In this document: one piece after another, positions 25,059 to 34,055 of the stretch
How positions within the stretch are numbered: position 1 is the stretch's first letter
Layout of the letters: the number at the start of each line of letters is the position of its first letter
Source of the DNA: Salaquimonas pukyongi
Lineage (GTDB): Bacteria; Pseudomonadota; Alphaproteobacteria; Rhizobiales; Rhizobiaceae
Assembly (NCBI RefSeq): GCF_001953055.1
Contig: NZ_CP019044.1
Coordinates: forward strand, 1,488,001-1,552,000
DNA: 64,000 nt
Direction: 5' to 3'
Notes under the pieces: generated by a model
Told to the model about the DNA's origin: nothing
Database searches by the model: none
The model's input: the letters and a program-made list of their open reading frames with translations, nothing else
Made by a program: the position numbers and the translations under genes

Positions 25059-25367
25059 AGAGCGTGTCCGGCTTAAATGGAATCGTTTGAGCGCCGGGAG
25101 TTTGGTCTTCGGCAAGGAGGAAAATGCGACGCAGTGCAGGCACTGTCAGTATTTTCCGACGCTGCCCGAAGGGCAAGGAACCAAGTTCAAACGATTGCAG
25201 AAAACCCGATACATTGATGATGTTAAGTGCCCGGCTGTGGTGTCTTTTGCGTTCTGGCTTCGTCGAAATCCTCGCGAGGTGGCAAGGCACCGCGCTGCGG
25301 TGTTCTCCTTGCCAGAAACGAAAAATCCATCCATGCAAACTGCTTCCATTTAAACCGGACACGCTCT
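25059..25367 (-). repeat. interspersed ~310-bp repeat, copy A
   Basis: Ends form terminal inverted repeats beginning AGAGCGTGTCCGG and continuing about 30 bases (TTTAAATGGAA, then GTTTG). Inside are further palindromes, e.g. GGCAAGG...CACCGC-AGC-GCGGTG-CCTTGCC and TGCCCTTCGGGCA. It is about 95% identical by eye to copy B in the opposite orientation. It fills the gap between two convergent genes and its end provides the TAG stop of the L,D-transpeptidase gene. Reading frames inside it are likely by-products of the DNA repeat. Confidence 0.9.
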
Positions 25368-26724
25368 AGCGAAGCTGAACGATAAAATCGGTGCCCCAGC
25401 CGGTTTCCGTTCCCAAACCGTTGTCGGAAACTGAAAAGGAGGCTCCGTGGCCGATCATCAGGGCGATGCGCTCGCGGGTCTTTGCATCAATGATCAGGCG
25501 GTCGAGGGCAGTGCGGGGATTGGAACGAACCAGCTGGCCCGAACCTTCAACCTCAAGCTTGTGATCGCGAACCACTGAAGGCGGAATCCGGCCTGCCATG
25601 GATACCGAGAGCCAGTTCAGCTGCTCCTTGTCGCCGGAAGCCAGAAAGAAATGGGTGCCGAGCGGTTCTTTCGGGTTGCGCAGGCCGATCGGTGCCGAAA
25701 ACACCGGCAGATGGCCACGCCGCACGTAAATCATGCCGGGCAGGGGGCGTTCTTCACCTGCCGTGCTGTAGACCGTGTCGACCAGTTCCTCGCTCAGCAT
25801 CCCGGTGGGAGCAAGGCCCTGCGCCTTCTGGAACCGGATCACCGCCTCGGCAGTACCTTTGCCGTAAAGACCGTCTACTTCGCCGGCTTCATGGCCCAGC
25901 CTGTTCAGCAGACGCTGCAATTCGCGGGTGATTTCACGGCGTGTGATCCGCGTTGCGTAGATCCGCAGCGGTTTGGGGATTTCTGCCGTCTGTTCCGGTT
26001 TTTCCACCGGCAGGCCCTCAAGCAGCCCGCCATTGGCAATGCCGTCAATGGTATCGCGCAGCGAAGCCATTTTTGCTTCTGCCGCTCCCGGCTGAAACAA
26101 CGCCTTGTGTCGGATCGGTGCGGGCTGGAGCATTTCACGGGCAATCAGCACATGAGCGCCGCGCTCGGTCAGGTTGAACAACTGTTTGGCGAACTTGCCG
26201 GGCAGCCGCACACAGCCATGGGAAGCGGGCCAGGAAGGAACGGAATTTGACTGGTGCAGGGCAATTCCCGACCAGGTCAACCGCTGCATATAGGGCATCG
26301 GCGCCCCCGAATAGATATTGGAGCGATGGCGCCGCTTCTTCTCCAGGATGGAAAACACGCCCATTGGCGTATCGTATCCGGGTTTGCCGCTTGAAACCCT
26401 CGATGCCGCCAGTTTGTCCGTTCCCCGGTAGACGCGCAATTGCTGGTTATCGATGGAGACCGTCACCAGCACCGGGGCGTTTGCCTGGCTTTCATCTTCG
26501 CCGGAGCGGACGGTAAGTTCCTTCAGGCCCGATTTGCCCGCGGCCTGTTTGGCGGCCAGTGCAGAGGTGGCGAGTGCAGCGGTAACCAGCGCCGAGGACA
26601 ACAACAGTGCTGCTGCCGGCAATGCCTTGTTCCCATTCCATCGCAGAGTGCTGCTCAGAACGCGGAAACCGCCGCGCTTGCCCGAGTTCAGAAAACCTGT
26701 TCGGAAAATTGCCGTTGAAACCAC
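25366..26724 (-). CDS. L,D-transpeptidase with peptidoglycan-binding domain
   Basis: 452 residues from the GTG at 26724. A signal peptide (ALPAAALLLSSALVTAALA) is followed by a YkuD catalytic domain with VSIDNQQLRVYRG, DTPMGVFSILEKKRR and the active-site HQSNSVPSWPASHGCVRLP (catalytic Cys). A peptidoglycan-binding module (LQRLLNRLGHEAGEVDGLYG) and a second domain follow. It makes 3-3 crosslinks or attaches proteins to peptidoglycan. GTG 26724 is chosen because GGGGGA lies 8 bases upstream; the frame continues to a TTG at 26898 through a 15-bp tandem repeat. The stop codon is inside repeat copy A. Confidence 0.88.
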   Translation of the reverse strand: MVSTAIFRTGFLNSGKRGGFRVLSSTLRWNGNKALPAAALLLSSALVTAALATSALAAKQAAGKSGLKELTVRSGEDESQANAPVLVTVSIDNQQLRVYRGTDKLAASRVSSGKPGYDTPMGVFSILEKKRRHRSNIYSGAPMPYMQRLTWSGIALHQSNSVPSWPASHGCVRLPGKFAKQLFNLTERGAHVLIAREMLQPAPIRHKALFQPGAAEAKMASLRDTIDGIANGGLLEGLPVEKPEQTAEIPKPLRIYATRITRREITRELQRLLNRLGHEAGEVDGLYGKGTAEAVIRFQKAQGLAPTGMLSEELVDTVYSTAGEERPLPGMIYVRRGHLPVFSAPIGLRNPKEPLGTHFFLASGDKEQLNWLSVSMAGRIPPSVVRDHKLEVEGSGQLVRSNPRTALDRLIIDAKTRERIALMIGHGASFSVSDNGLGTETGWGTDFIVQLR

Positions 26725-26780
26725 GTTTATCGATCCCCCAAGATCACCATAGTCATCCGTGCCCCAATGCCTTGCGCGCC

Positions 26781-26825
26781 TGTTTTGCGCCCTTTTGTTT
26801 TGCGCCGTTTTGTTTTGCGCCCTTG
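26781..26825. repeat. 15-bp tandem repeat (three units)
   Basis: TGTTTTGCGCC(C/G)TTT is repeated three times in tandem (26781, 26796, 26811). It lies upstream of the preferred start of the L,D-transpeptidase gene and is a multiple of 3, so the frame stays open through it (AQNKT/AQNKR/AQNRR on the minus strand). Confidence 0.85.
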
Positions 26826-27638
26826 TTTCGCGCATCCGCCAGCTATTTGCCGGTTTTTGTCCTCGCCAATTTCTCCACGACGCTGCGCCTGTCCGCAATC
26901 TTCAATCAATCCTGCCAATGGGGTCAACGTTAGCACAGGTCAGCTCAAAACCGTTGCTGTGGTTTCCTTGTACCAGGGGTTCCCCTTTGCAGGAGGGCTT
27001 TTTGCCGGACAGAAACATTGCCGGCCGCGTGACCCGCATCCTGGGCGATAATCATGTGCACAATGTTAACCGGTTCGTTGTTTGATTTCCTGTAATGACG
27101 GTCTGAATTCGGTAAAGTAACTGACAGTTTGCCCATCTTTCGCCCGCGTGTGGCAGCCAGGCCGCAACCCATGGGGCGACGTTGTCACACGGAAGGGCAA
27201 TCGAAGTTGCGGCCCGGGTGCGCTGCTTTGTTACCGCACAGGCGTTACAGGCGTTTTTTGAAGCCCGCAAAGCGGCGCGGTGGGGATCGGTCCAAGCCAG
27301 GCCGGGAGCAGTAGGGCGATGCACAAAGAGATACAAAGAGATGAGAAAATAAATTAGAAAAGAACTGCAAACCATTGAAATAAAGCAAGATCATACTCAA
27401 CAGCCATATTAATATGGTTCCATAATATATCTTATGCGACTGGCGGATGCATGGTTTCGGGCAGCCGGCATGGGGTGTCTGGCGTTTCGTTTTTCCGGTC
27501 ACGCTTGGAGCCTTGCCCCCTCAATCATCATCGTGGGGAACCTCCGCGCTACCCGGCAAGAACCACTTGCCGCTCCTTGCCGCCAATCTTCTCAGCAGAC
27601 GAATCGCCGGCTCTGTTGAACTGGCCGTCAGCCCCTGG
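26826..27638. other. long intergenic stretch with an AT-rich segment and a 14-bp palindrome
   Basis: About 800 bp with no gene I can support. Between 27320 and 27440 the sequence becomes strikingly A+T rich, with a short direct repeat of ATACAAAGAG. It contains a perfect 14-bp palindrome, CCATATTAATATGG, at 27404-27417, which could be an operator. Short frames here lack SD sites and family resemblance. Confidence 0.5.
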
Positions 27639-27945
27639 AGCGTGTCCGGTTTAAATTAAAGCAGTTTGCATGGATGGATTTTTCGCCTCCGGCAAGGAGA
27701 ACACCGCAGCGCGGTGCCTTGCCACCTCGCGAGGATTTCGACGAAGCCAGAACGCAAAAGACACCACAGCCGGGCACTTAACATCATCAATGTATCGGGT
27801 TTTCTGCAATCGTTTGAACCTGGTTCCCTGCCCTACGGGCAGCGCCGGAAAATACTAACAGTGCCTGCACTGCGCCGCATTTTCCTCCTTGCCGAAGACC
27901 AAACGCCCGACGCTCAAACGATTCCATTTAAGCCGGACACGCGCT
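27639..27945 (+). repeat. interspersed ~310-bp repeat, copy B
   Basis: Starts AGCGTGTCCGGTTTAAAT and ends CCGGACACGC. It is nearly identical to copy A in inverted orientation, with the same internal hairpins (CTGCCC-TAC-GGGCAG and CACCGC-AGC-GCGGTG). It lies 166 bp upstream of mazG. Copies A and B bracket the L,D-transpeptidase gene. Confidence 0.9.
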
Positions 27946-28111
27946 AGCCGAATGCCTGGCTTTGCCGATATCATCTTGCATGAATGACAAGCCGTTCTTG
28001 ACACCAAAGGCTGCAGGATTGAGGGAATGGACCGGCAAACCGCCTCAAACCGGCACGGCTGCCAATCTTGCAAGAACCGTCCATCCATCCACAAATCCGG
28101 ATTTTCAGTTG

Positions 28112-28957
28112 ATGACCCCTTCCCGCGACATTTCCCGGCTTATCGAGATCATGGCGGCACTCAGAACGCCGCAAACCGGCTGCCCCTGGGACCTGGAACA
28201 GGATTTCCGTTCCATCGCCCCCTATACCATTGAGGAAGCCTATGAGGTGGCCGATGCGATCGAGCGCGGCGACATGGATGATTTGCGTCTGGAACTGGGC
28301 GATCTATTGCTGCAATCGGTCTATCACGCCCGCATGGCCCAGGAGGAAGGCCATTTCGACTTTGGCGATGTGGTCGAGGGCATTACCGCAAAGATGATTC
28401 GCCGCCATCCCCATGTCTTTGGAGATAAGCGCGGCGAAGAATACTCCGCCTCCGGCATGGCCAGCGGCACCTGGGAACGCATCAAGGCCGAGGAGAAGGC
28501 CGAGACGGCGGCCCGCAGGGATGAAATGGGCTTGCCGCCGAAAAGGAAAGGCGAAAGCCTGCTCGATGAGGTGCCTGCCGCCCTTCCCGGCCTCACCCTG
28601 GCCGTCAAGCTGCAGCAGAAGGCCGCAAAGGTAGGGTTCGACTGGAACGATCCCGGCGCTGTGCTGGCCAAGCTGCGCGAGGAAACCGAAGAGCTCGAGG
28701 CCGAACTTTCAGCCGAAAGCCCGGACGTTTCAGCCCTCAAGGACGAGTTGGGCGATGTCTTGTTTGTGCTGGCAAACCTTGCGCGCCATCTCGACATCGA
28801 TCCCGAATCGGCCCTGCGGCGCACCAATCGGAAATTCCGCAAGCGCTTTGCCTATATTGAAAACAACATCGAACAGCGCACCGGCAAGCCCTTGTCCTCG
28901 GCCTCGCTTGAGGAAATGGAGGCGCTTTGGCAGGAAGCAAAAACAGCCGGAAGATAG
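28112..28957 (+). CDS. mazG: nucleoside triphosphate pyrophosphohydrolase MazG
   Basis: 281 residues. MazG hydrolyses NTPs to NMP and PPi, cleaning nucleotide pools and modulating stress signalling. Two tandem all-alpha domains are visible, each with an EExxE-type metal site: PYTIEEAYEVADAIERGD...LELGDLLLQ and REETEELEAEL...LKDELGDVLFVLAN. ATG 28112 (MTPSRDISRLIEIM) is preferred over 27962, whose extra residues are not family-like. Its stop is close to the convergent hflX stop. Confidence 0.92.
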   Translation: MTPSRDISRLIEIMAALRTPQTGCPWDLEQDFRSIAPYTIEEAYEVADAIERGDMDDLRLELGDLLLQSVYHARMAQEEGHFDFGDVVEGITAKMIRRHPHVFGDKRGEEYSASGMASGTWERIKAEEKAETAARRDEMGLPPKRKGESLLDEVPAALPGLTLAVKLQQKAAKVGFDWNDPGAVLAKLREETEELEAELSAESPDVSALKDELGDVLFVLANLARHLDIDPESALRRTNRKFRKRFAYIENNIEQRTGKPLSSASLEEMEALWQEAKTAGR

Positions 28958-28976
28958 GTCCAAACCCTGGCTTTTT

Positions 28977-30326
28977 TCACGAAGCCTGCGCCAGGAAGGC
29001 ACGATAGCGCCCTTCCCTCACATTGGCATTCAGGCGCACGGTCAGGTCGATGCTGCCGTCCTCGTTGTCGCGGCGCGTCACAATGCTCCCGTCGCGGTAG
29101 ATTTGGGGAAGCGTCGACAACTCGTCCGGTTCCAGATGCAACGTTACCAGACGGGCATCGCTGCCGATGGCCGCTTCAATACGCTCAAGCAGTGCCTCAA
29201 TGCCCTCACCGGTCACTGCAGAGACCGCAATCGTGGCCTGTTCCTGCATGGTGTCGCGAATGCCGGCGAGCGCCTCTGCCGGCAGAAGATCGATCTTGTT
29301 GAGAACCTCGACAACCCCTTGTCTGCCTTCTTCGCCGATGCCGAGATCGGAGAGAATAGCATAGACGTCTTCTGCCTGGGCCGCATTTTCCGGATCGGCA
29401 ATATCGCGCACGTGAAGGATCACGTCGGCTTCCACAACCTCTTCAAGCGTTGCCCTGAAGGCGGCGATCAGATGGGTCGGCAGGTCGGAAATGAAACCGA
29501 CCGTATCCGACACGATAACCTCCGTGCCGCCGGGCAGGGTCAATTGGCGCAGGGTCGGATCGAGCGTGGCGAACAGCATGTCCTTGGCCAGTACTTTCGA
29601 CCCGGTCAGGCGGTTGAACAGGGTTGATTTGCCGGCATTGGTATAGCCGACGAGGGCAACCACCGGATGGGGCCTGCGCTTGCGGCCCGCACGATGCAGT
29701 TCACGCGTGCGGCGCACCTTTTCAAGCTCGTTTTCAAGCTTGATGATCTTCGCCTGAATTTCCCGGCGGTCGGCCTCGATCTGGGTTTCACCGGGTCCCC
29801 CCATGAAACCGGCACCGCCGCGCTGGCGCTCAAGGTGTGTCCATTGGCGCACCAGCCGGCCCTTCTGGTAGTTCAGATGGGCAAGATCGACCTGCAGGCG
29901 CCCTTCCCTGGTTCGCGCCCGGTCTCCGAAGATTTCCAGAATAAGTCCGGTGCGGTCGAGCACCTTGCAGTTCCAGGCCTTTTCCAGATTGCGCTGCTGG
30001 ATGGGCGAAAGCGCATGATCGACGATTGCCAGGCCAATTTCGCCTGCCTTGATGATGCCGGCGATTTCCTCAACCTTGCCGGTTCCCATCAGGGTCGCCG
30101 GCTTGATGGTTTTCAGGGCAATGACCCCGGCCTCGGCGACCACAAGGCGAATGGCCTCGGCAAGCCCCCTTGCCTCCTCAAGCCGTGAGGCTGCGGAGCG
30201 GCTGGGCGCTGCATGATTGGGGCCGGCGCGCAGATCGGGCACCAGCACGATGGCGCGTTCGGGTTTCTGCGCTTCGTCCTGTGACCACTGAAAGCGGGCA
30301 CGCCCACCTTCGGTGGGTTCACTCAA
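28977..30326 (-). CDS. hflX: GTPase HflX
   Basis: 449 residues. HflX is a ribosome-splitting GTPase active in heat stress. The N-terminal domain contains the glycine-rich [19 protein letters not shown] linker; the G domain has G1 [11 protein letters not shown]3 [11 protein letters not shown] and G4 NKID. The C-terminal domain is short. Its start overlaps the hfq stop by 4 bases (ATGA), the classical hfq-hflX operon. Confidence 0.95.
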   Translation of the reverse strand: MSEPTEGGRARFQWSQDEAQKPERAIVLVPDLRAGPNHAAPSRSAASRLEEARGLAEAIRLVVAEAGVIALKTIKPATLMGTGKVEEIAGIIKAGEIGLAIVDHALSPIQQRNLEKAWNCKVLDRTGLILEIFGDRARTREGRLQVDLAHLNYQKGRLVRQWTHLERQRGGAGFMGGPGETQIEADRREIQAKIIKLENELEKVRRTRELHRAGRKRRPHPVVALVGYTNAGKSTLFNRLTGSKVLAKDMLFATLDPTLRQLTLPGGTEVIVSDTVGFISDLPTHLIAAFRATLEEVVEADVILHVRDIADPENAAQAEDVYAILSDLGIGEEGRQGVVEVLNKIDLLPAEALAGIRDTMQEQATIAVSAVTGEGIEALLERIEAAIGSDARLVTLHLEPDELSTLPQIYRDGSIVTRRDNEDGSIDLTVRLNANVREGRYRAFLAQAS

Positions 30327-30571
30327 CGATCATCCCCGCTGTCGCTGTCCGGCCCCAGATTGACCGGAGTGGCCGGCATGATGGTGGAGATGGCATGCTT
30401 GTAGACAAGTTGTGCAATGCCGTCGCGTTTCAGCAATACGCAGAAATTGTCAAACCAGCTTACCACACCGTTCAGCTTCACGCCGTTGACCAGAAAGATG
30501 GTCAGCGGAATCTTCTGCTTGCGTACCTGGTTGAGAAAGGCATCTTGTAGGTTTTGTTGTTTGTCCGCCAT
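30323..30571 (-). CDS. hfq: RNA chaperone Hfq
   Basis: 82 residues. The Sm1 and Sm2 motifs are intact: [42 protein letters not shown] and [10 protein letters not shown]. It forms a hexamer that pairs small RNAs with mRNAs. ATG 30571 gives the family N-terminus [10 protein letters not shown]; the frame extends to 30691 but those residues are not Hfq-like. The upstream region (to 30769) should hold its promoter, with repeat copy C beyond. Confidence 0.96.
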   Translation of the reverse strand: MADKQQNLQDAFLNQVRKQKIPLTIFLVNGVKLNGVVSWFDNFCVLLKRDGIAQLVYKHAISTIMPATPVNLGPDSDSGDDR

Positions 30572-30769
30572 GGGTCCTGCATTGGTTGCAACGAACGCCG
30601 CCCCCATGTCGACCTTGCGGTGTTCGTTCTTGTTATCGGCGGCACGAGCCGTGCCGCCGTTTGCAGGCCGATGAGCGCATATAAATTGCATGAAGGAAGG
30701 TATTCAAGCGAAACTTGTCACCAATCCTCAACCTTGATGTCACAGGGCAGGCGATGAACTGCTGCCGCC

Positions 30770-31076
30770 AGAGCGTGTCCTGGTTAGCTGGAAGCAGTTT
30801 GAATGGATGGATTTTTCGCCTCTGGCAAGGAGAATACCACAGCAGGATGTTTATCCATCCTGCGAGGATTTCGACGAAGCCAGCGCGCAAAGACACCACA
30901 GGTGATGCAATACCATGTTGAATAGCTTCTGTTTTCTGCAATCGCCTGAACCTGGTTCCCGGGTCTTTGGGCTGCGTTGCAAAACGCTGAGAGTACCTGC
31001 ACTGCTGCGCTTTTTGCGCCTTGCCGAAGACCCGGTAACCGGCGTTCAAACGATTCCATCCAACCAGGACACGCTC
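30770..31076 (+). repeat. interspersed ~310-bp repeat, copy C (diverged)
   Basis: Starts AGAGCGTGTCCTGGTTAGC and ends ACCAGGACACGCTC. It is clearly related to copies A and B along its length (GAGGATTTCGACGAAGCCAG, TTTTCTGCAATCG, CTTGCCGAAGACC) but more diverged, and the frames open in A and B are interrupted. Both ends carry the same CCGG to CCTGG-type change, so the terminal repeats still pair. It lies between hfq and trkH, 22 bp from the trkH stop. Confidence 0.85.
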
Positions 31077-31098
31077 AGCTGCTGTTTGGGCTCAATAT

Positions 31099-32565
31099 CT
31101 AGCGCCCCAGCCAGCGGAAAGGATTGATCACGACCAGGAAAACGACCACTTCCAGATGACCGATCAGCATGATGGCAGCCAGCGCCGCTTTCATGCCGAT
31201 ACCCATTTCATGATAGGCAAGCCAGCCTTCTGCGCCGCGTGCCGCCCAGTCCGGAGAGTAGGCCGGGCCCGCATTGGTGAACGCTGCCACGCTTGCCGTG
31301 ATGCTCGCCTGAAAATCCAGCCCCAGGACTGCAAGCAGCCCGGCGCCGGCGGCAATCGTCACGATACTGGAGATGCACATCACCCAGATCGCCTTCATGA
31401 TCTGCAGGTTGTAGGTTTCGGTGCCGAAACGCCGTGGCGACACGGCATGGGGATAGACCAGCTTGGCCAGATCCTGCCTGGCGTGAAACAGCATGGCGCC
31501 GACACGGTAGAATTTGAGACCGCCGGCTGCAGAATAGGTGCCGCCGCCGATCAGCAGAATGGCAAAGACGAAGGCCGGTGACAGCAGGGTGAAGATGCCG
31601 GCATTGCTTTGCAGGCCGGAGGTCGCAACCAGCGAGGCGGCATTGAAGATGGCTTCGCTGATCAGGGAAAACGTGCCCGCCGCCTGGCGCATGCCCGGCG
31701 TGGTCAGAAAAATCATCATCAAGAATATGCTGATCGCCAGCATGATGGCGATCAGATAGTAGGATTCGCGGTGGCGGCGCAGATTGTCCACCTGCCAGCG
31801 GCCCACCATGCGGTGCCAATAGACACTGGTGGAGGCAAGCATGAAGAAGACGGCGATAACCAGCAGGGTTGCCGGTGTGCCCAGTTCGAAGAGCTGGCCG
31901 CCGGGCGGAAGATAGCCGCCGGAACTGATGGCTGTCGCCGACAGGATCAGGCTGTCAAACGGGGAAACGCCCGTCATCAACAGCAGGGCGAAACAGGCCA
32001 GCGTCGCACTGACATAATAGCGCGTCAGGCTGTTCGTCATCCGGCTTATGCCGCTGGATGCCCTGCCCGGCCCCTCGCCGATACTGCGCCGCGTTTTCGG
32101 CAGGCCGCCAACGCCGGTGGGCCCCAGCAGCACGAGGAAGGTCAGGATCGTCAGCAGGCCGCCGGTCCATTGCAGGCTGGCGCGAAGAACGATGGCGGAG
32201 GCAGGGCGCGTTTCCAGGCTTCCAAGCCCGTCTGCCGCCGTGGTCGTCAGCGCCGAAACGGCCTCGAACAGGGCATGGGAATAGGGAATGCCGAACGTCC
32301 CGGCGATCGGAAAGGCAATGGCTGCGGGAAACAGCACCCAGCCGAAAACCGCCAGCATGAGCGCGGTACTGCGCTTGAGCACGGTTCCCCTGTCCTGGGT
32401 GGCGACCAGCAGATTGACCGATAAAAACCCGCCCAGCGCCGCATAGATCAGCAGCGAGAACCCGTTTTCCGTCTCGTTGAAGCCGAACGCCGTCAGCGCC
32501 GGAACCAGCAAGACAGCGCTGATGAACGTGCCAACCAGGCCAATATAGTTGAACAGCGCAAACAC
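31099..32565 (-). CDS. trkH: Trk system potassium uptake protein TrkH
   Basis: 488 residues, a membrane protein with about 10-12 hydrophobic segments. It is the K+-translocating subunit; P-loop/filter-like segments include SALTTTAADGLGSLETRP, SSGGYLPPGG, LVATSGLQSN and FTNAGPAYSPDW. It lies 8 bp downstream of trkA on the same strand, so TrkA (its regulatory RCK subunit) and TrkH form an operon. In many rhizobia trkA is followed directly by hfq. Confidence 0.9.
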   Translation of the reverse strand: MFALFNYIGLVGTFISAVLLVPALTAFGFNETENGFSLLIYAALGGFLSVNLLVATQDRGTVLKRSTALMLAVFGWVLFPAAIAFPIAGTFGIPYSHALFEAVSALTTTAADGLGSLETRPASAIVLRASLQWTGGLLTILTFLVLLGPTGVGGLPKTRRSIGEGPGRASSGISRMTNSLTRYYVSATLACFALLLMTGVSPFDSLILSATAISSGGYLPPGGQLFELGTPATLLVIAVFFMLASTSVYWHRMVGRWQVDNLRRHRESYYLIAIMLAISIFLMMIFLTTPGMRQAAGTFSLISEAIFNAASLVATSGLQSNAGIFTLLSPAFVFAILLIGGGTYSAAGGLKFYRVGAMLFHARQDLAKLVYPHAVSPRRFGTETYNLQIMKAIWVMCISSIVTIAAGAGLLAVLGLDFQASITASVAAFTNAGPAYSPDWAARGAEGWLAYHEMGIGMKAALAAIMLIGHLEVVVFLVVINPFRWLGR

Positions 32566-32573
32566 GCAGTGCC

Positions 32574-33950
32574 CTAGAAGTATTCGAGGCTGACACGGAA
32601 CATCTGTTCCACCTGTCTAACGCGCTCGGCAAGTGCCAGAATGATGATTGAATCGCGTGGCCGTATCACGGTGTTGCCACCAGGCTGCACGAATTCGCCT
32701 TCATGCAGGATGGCGCCGATGCGGATGCCGTCCGGCAGATCGAGTTCGGCCAGCGGTTTGCCCACCAGCGGCGAAGTATCAAGCGCCTGTGCCTCGACAA
32801 CTTCCGCCAGGCCGTTCTGGATCGAATACACGCCCTTGATGCGGCCGCGCCGCACATGTTGCAGTACCCGTGAAATGGTCACCGACCGGGGATTGATATA
32901 ATCATCGATGCCCAGTGATTTGGTAAAGCCGTGATAGCCGGCATTGTTGAGCAGGGCGAGGTTGGAACCGCATCCAAGTTTCTTCGCCAGCACACTGGCC
33001 AGAATGTTGACCTGATCGTCATTGGTGATCGAAACCATCAGATCGGTCTGGTTGATGCCCGCTTCCATCAGCAGGGACTCGTCCAGGGCACTGCCATGCA
33101 GGATTACCGTCCGGTCGAGCCCTTCTGCCATGCGCACTGCGGTTTCCCGAGAACGCTCGATCACCCGCACCCTTGCAGACGGCATCATTTCCTCGATCTT
33201 GCGGCACAGATAAAGGCCGATATTGCCGCCGCCGGCGATCACGATGCGGCTGGCCTCTCCCCGCTCCTTGCCGAAGATCGACAGGGTCCGCCGTGCCTGG
33301 CTGCGGTCTGTGACCACATAGGCCAGGTCGCCGAACAGGATCTGGTCGCCCGATCTTGGAGCGATCATCTTGCCGTTGCGCGAAATGCCGACAACGGTCG
33401 CGTTGAGGTCTGGAAACAATTCGCTCAACTGGGAAAGCGGCGTGTCGATGACCGGGCATTCCTCATCGCAGTCAATGGCCAGCATCGCCACCTTTTCATC
33501 GGCAAAGGGAACGATGTCGCGTGCGCCGGGAAGGGCGATGCGCCGCAAAATGACTTCCCCCACCTCGATTTCCGGCGAGATGATCACATCGATCGGCATG
33601 TGCTGGCGGGCGAACAGGTTCTGCCAATGGGGCTGGCGATAGCTCTGGGCACGAATCCGGGCCAGTTTGGTGGGAACGTTGAACAGCGAATGGGCAACCT
33701 GGCAGGCTACCATGTTCACTTCGTCATACAGCGTGACGGCGATGATCATGTCCGCCTGCTCGGCCCCTGCCCTGGCCAGCACGTCAGGATGCGAGCCATG
33801 GCCGTAATAGCCGCGCACATCCAGCTTGTCCTGAATGTTCTGCACAAGCTCGGCGGAGTTATCGATCACCGAAACATCGTTGCCTTCCTTGGCAAGCCGC
33901 TCGGCAATGCCGTACCCCACCTGGCCGGCTCCGCATATGATGATCTTCAT
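32574..33950 (-). CDS. trkA: Trk system potassium transporter regulatory protein TrkA
   Basis: 458 residues. Two tandem RCK_N/RCK_C units bind NAD(H): the first begins MKIIICGAGQVGYGIAERLA, the second RIVIAGGGNIGLYLCRKIEE. It gates the TrkH channel. ATG 33950 is chosen since homologues begin MKxIICGAGQVG; the frame extends through a 12-bp tandem repeat to 34016. It is the usual gene after ntrX in Rhizobiales. Confidence 0.93.
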   Translation of the reverse strand: MKIIICGAGQVGYGIAERLAKEGNDVSVIDNSAELVQNIQDKLDVRGYYGHGSHPDVLARAGAEQADMIIAVTLYDEVNMVACQVAHSLFNVPTKLARIRAQSYRQPHWQNLFARQHMPIDVIISPEIEVGEVILRRIALPGARDIVPFADEKVAMLAIDCDEECPVIDTPLSQLSELFPDLNATVVGISRNGKMIAPRSGDQILFGDLAYVVTDRSQARRTLSIFGKERGEASRIVIAGGGNIGLYLCRKIEEMMPSARVRVIERSRETAVRMAEGLDRTVILHGSALDESLLMEAGINQTDLMVSITNDDQVNILASVLAKKLGCGSNLALLNNAGYHGFTKSLGIDDYINPRSVTISRVLQHVRRGRIKGVYSIQNGLAEVVEAQALDTSPLVGKPLAELDLPDGIRIGAILHEGEFVQPGGNTVIRPRDSIIILALAERVRQVEQMFRVSLEYF

Positions 33951-33962
33951 GACGCCCCCGGA

Positions 33963-33998
33963 GCGAAGTTCATAGCGGAGTTCATTGCGGAGTTCATT
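33963..33998. repeat. 12-bp tandem repeat (three units) in the trkA leader
   Basis: GCGAAGTTCATA, GCGGAGTTCATT, GCGGAGTTCATT at 33963, 33975 and 33987, between the ntrX stop and the trkA start. Unit length is a multiple of 3, and the trkA frame is open through it (NELR/NELR/YELR). Confidence 0.85.
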
Positions 33999-34055
33999 TC
34001 CAGTCTGGCTCCCCATATCCGCTGCTGTGAGTACACTGGACCAGGAGTGGAACGT

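Noticed and set aside
25057-25362. A 101-residue minus-strand frame in repeat copy A, similar to a 93-residue frame in copy B (27666-27947)
   Set aside because: Similarity follows from DNA identity of the repeat; the frame is broken in copy C, another frame is also open, and no SD or family is seen.
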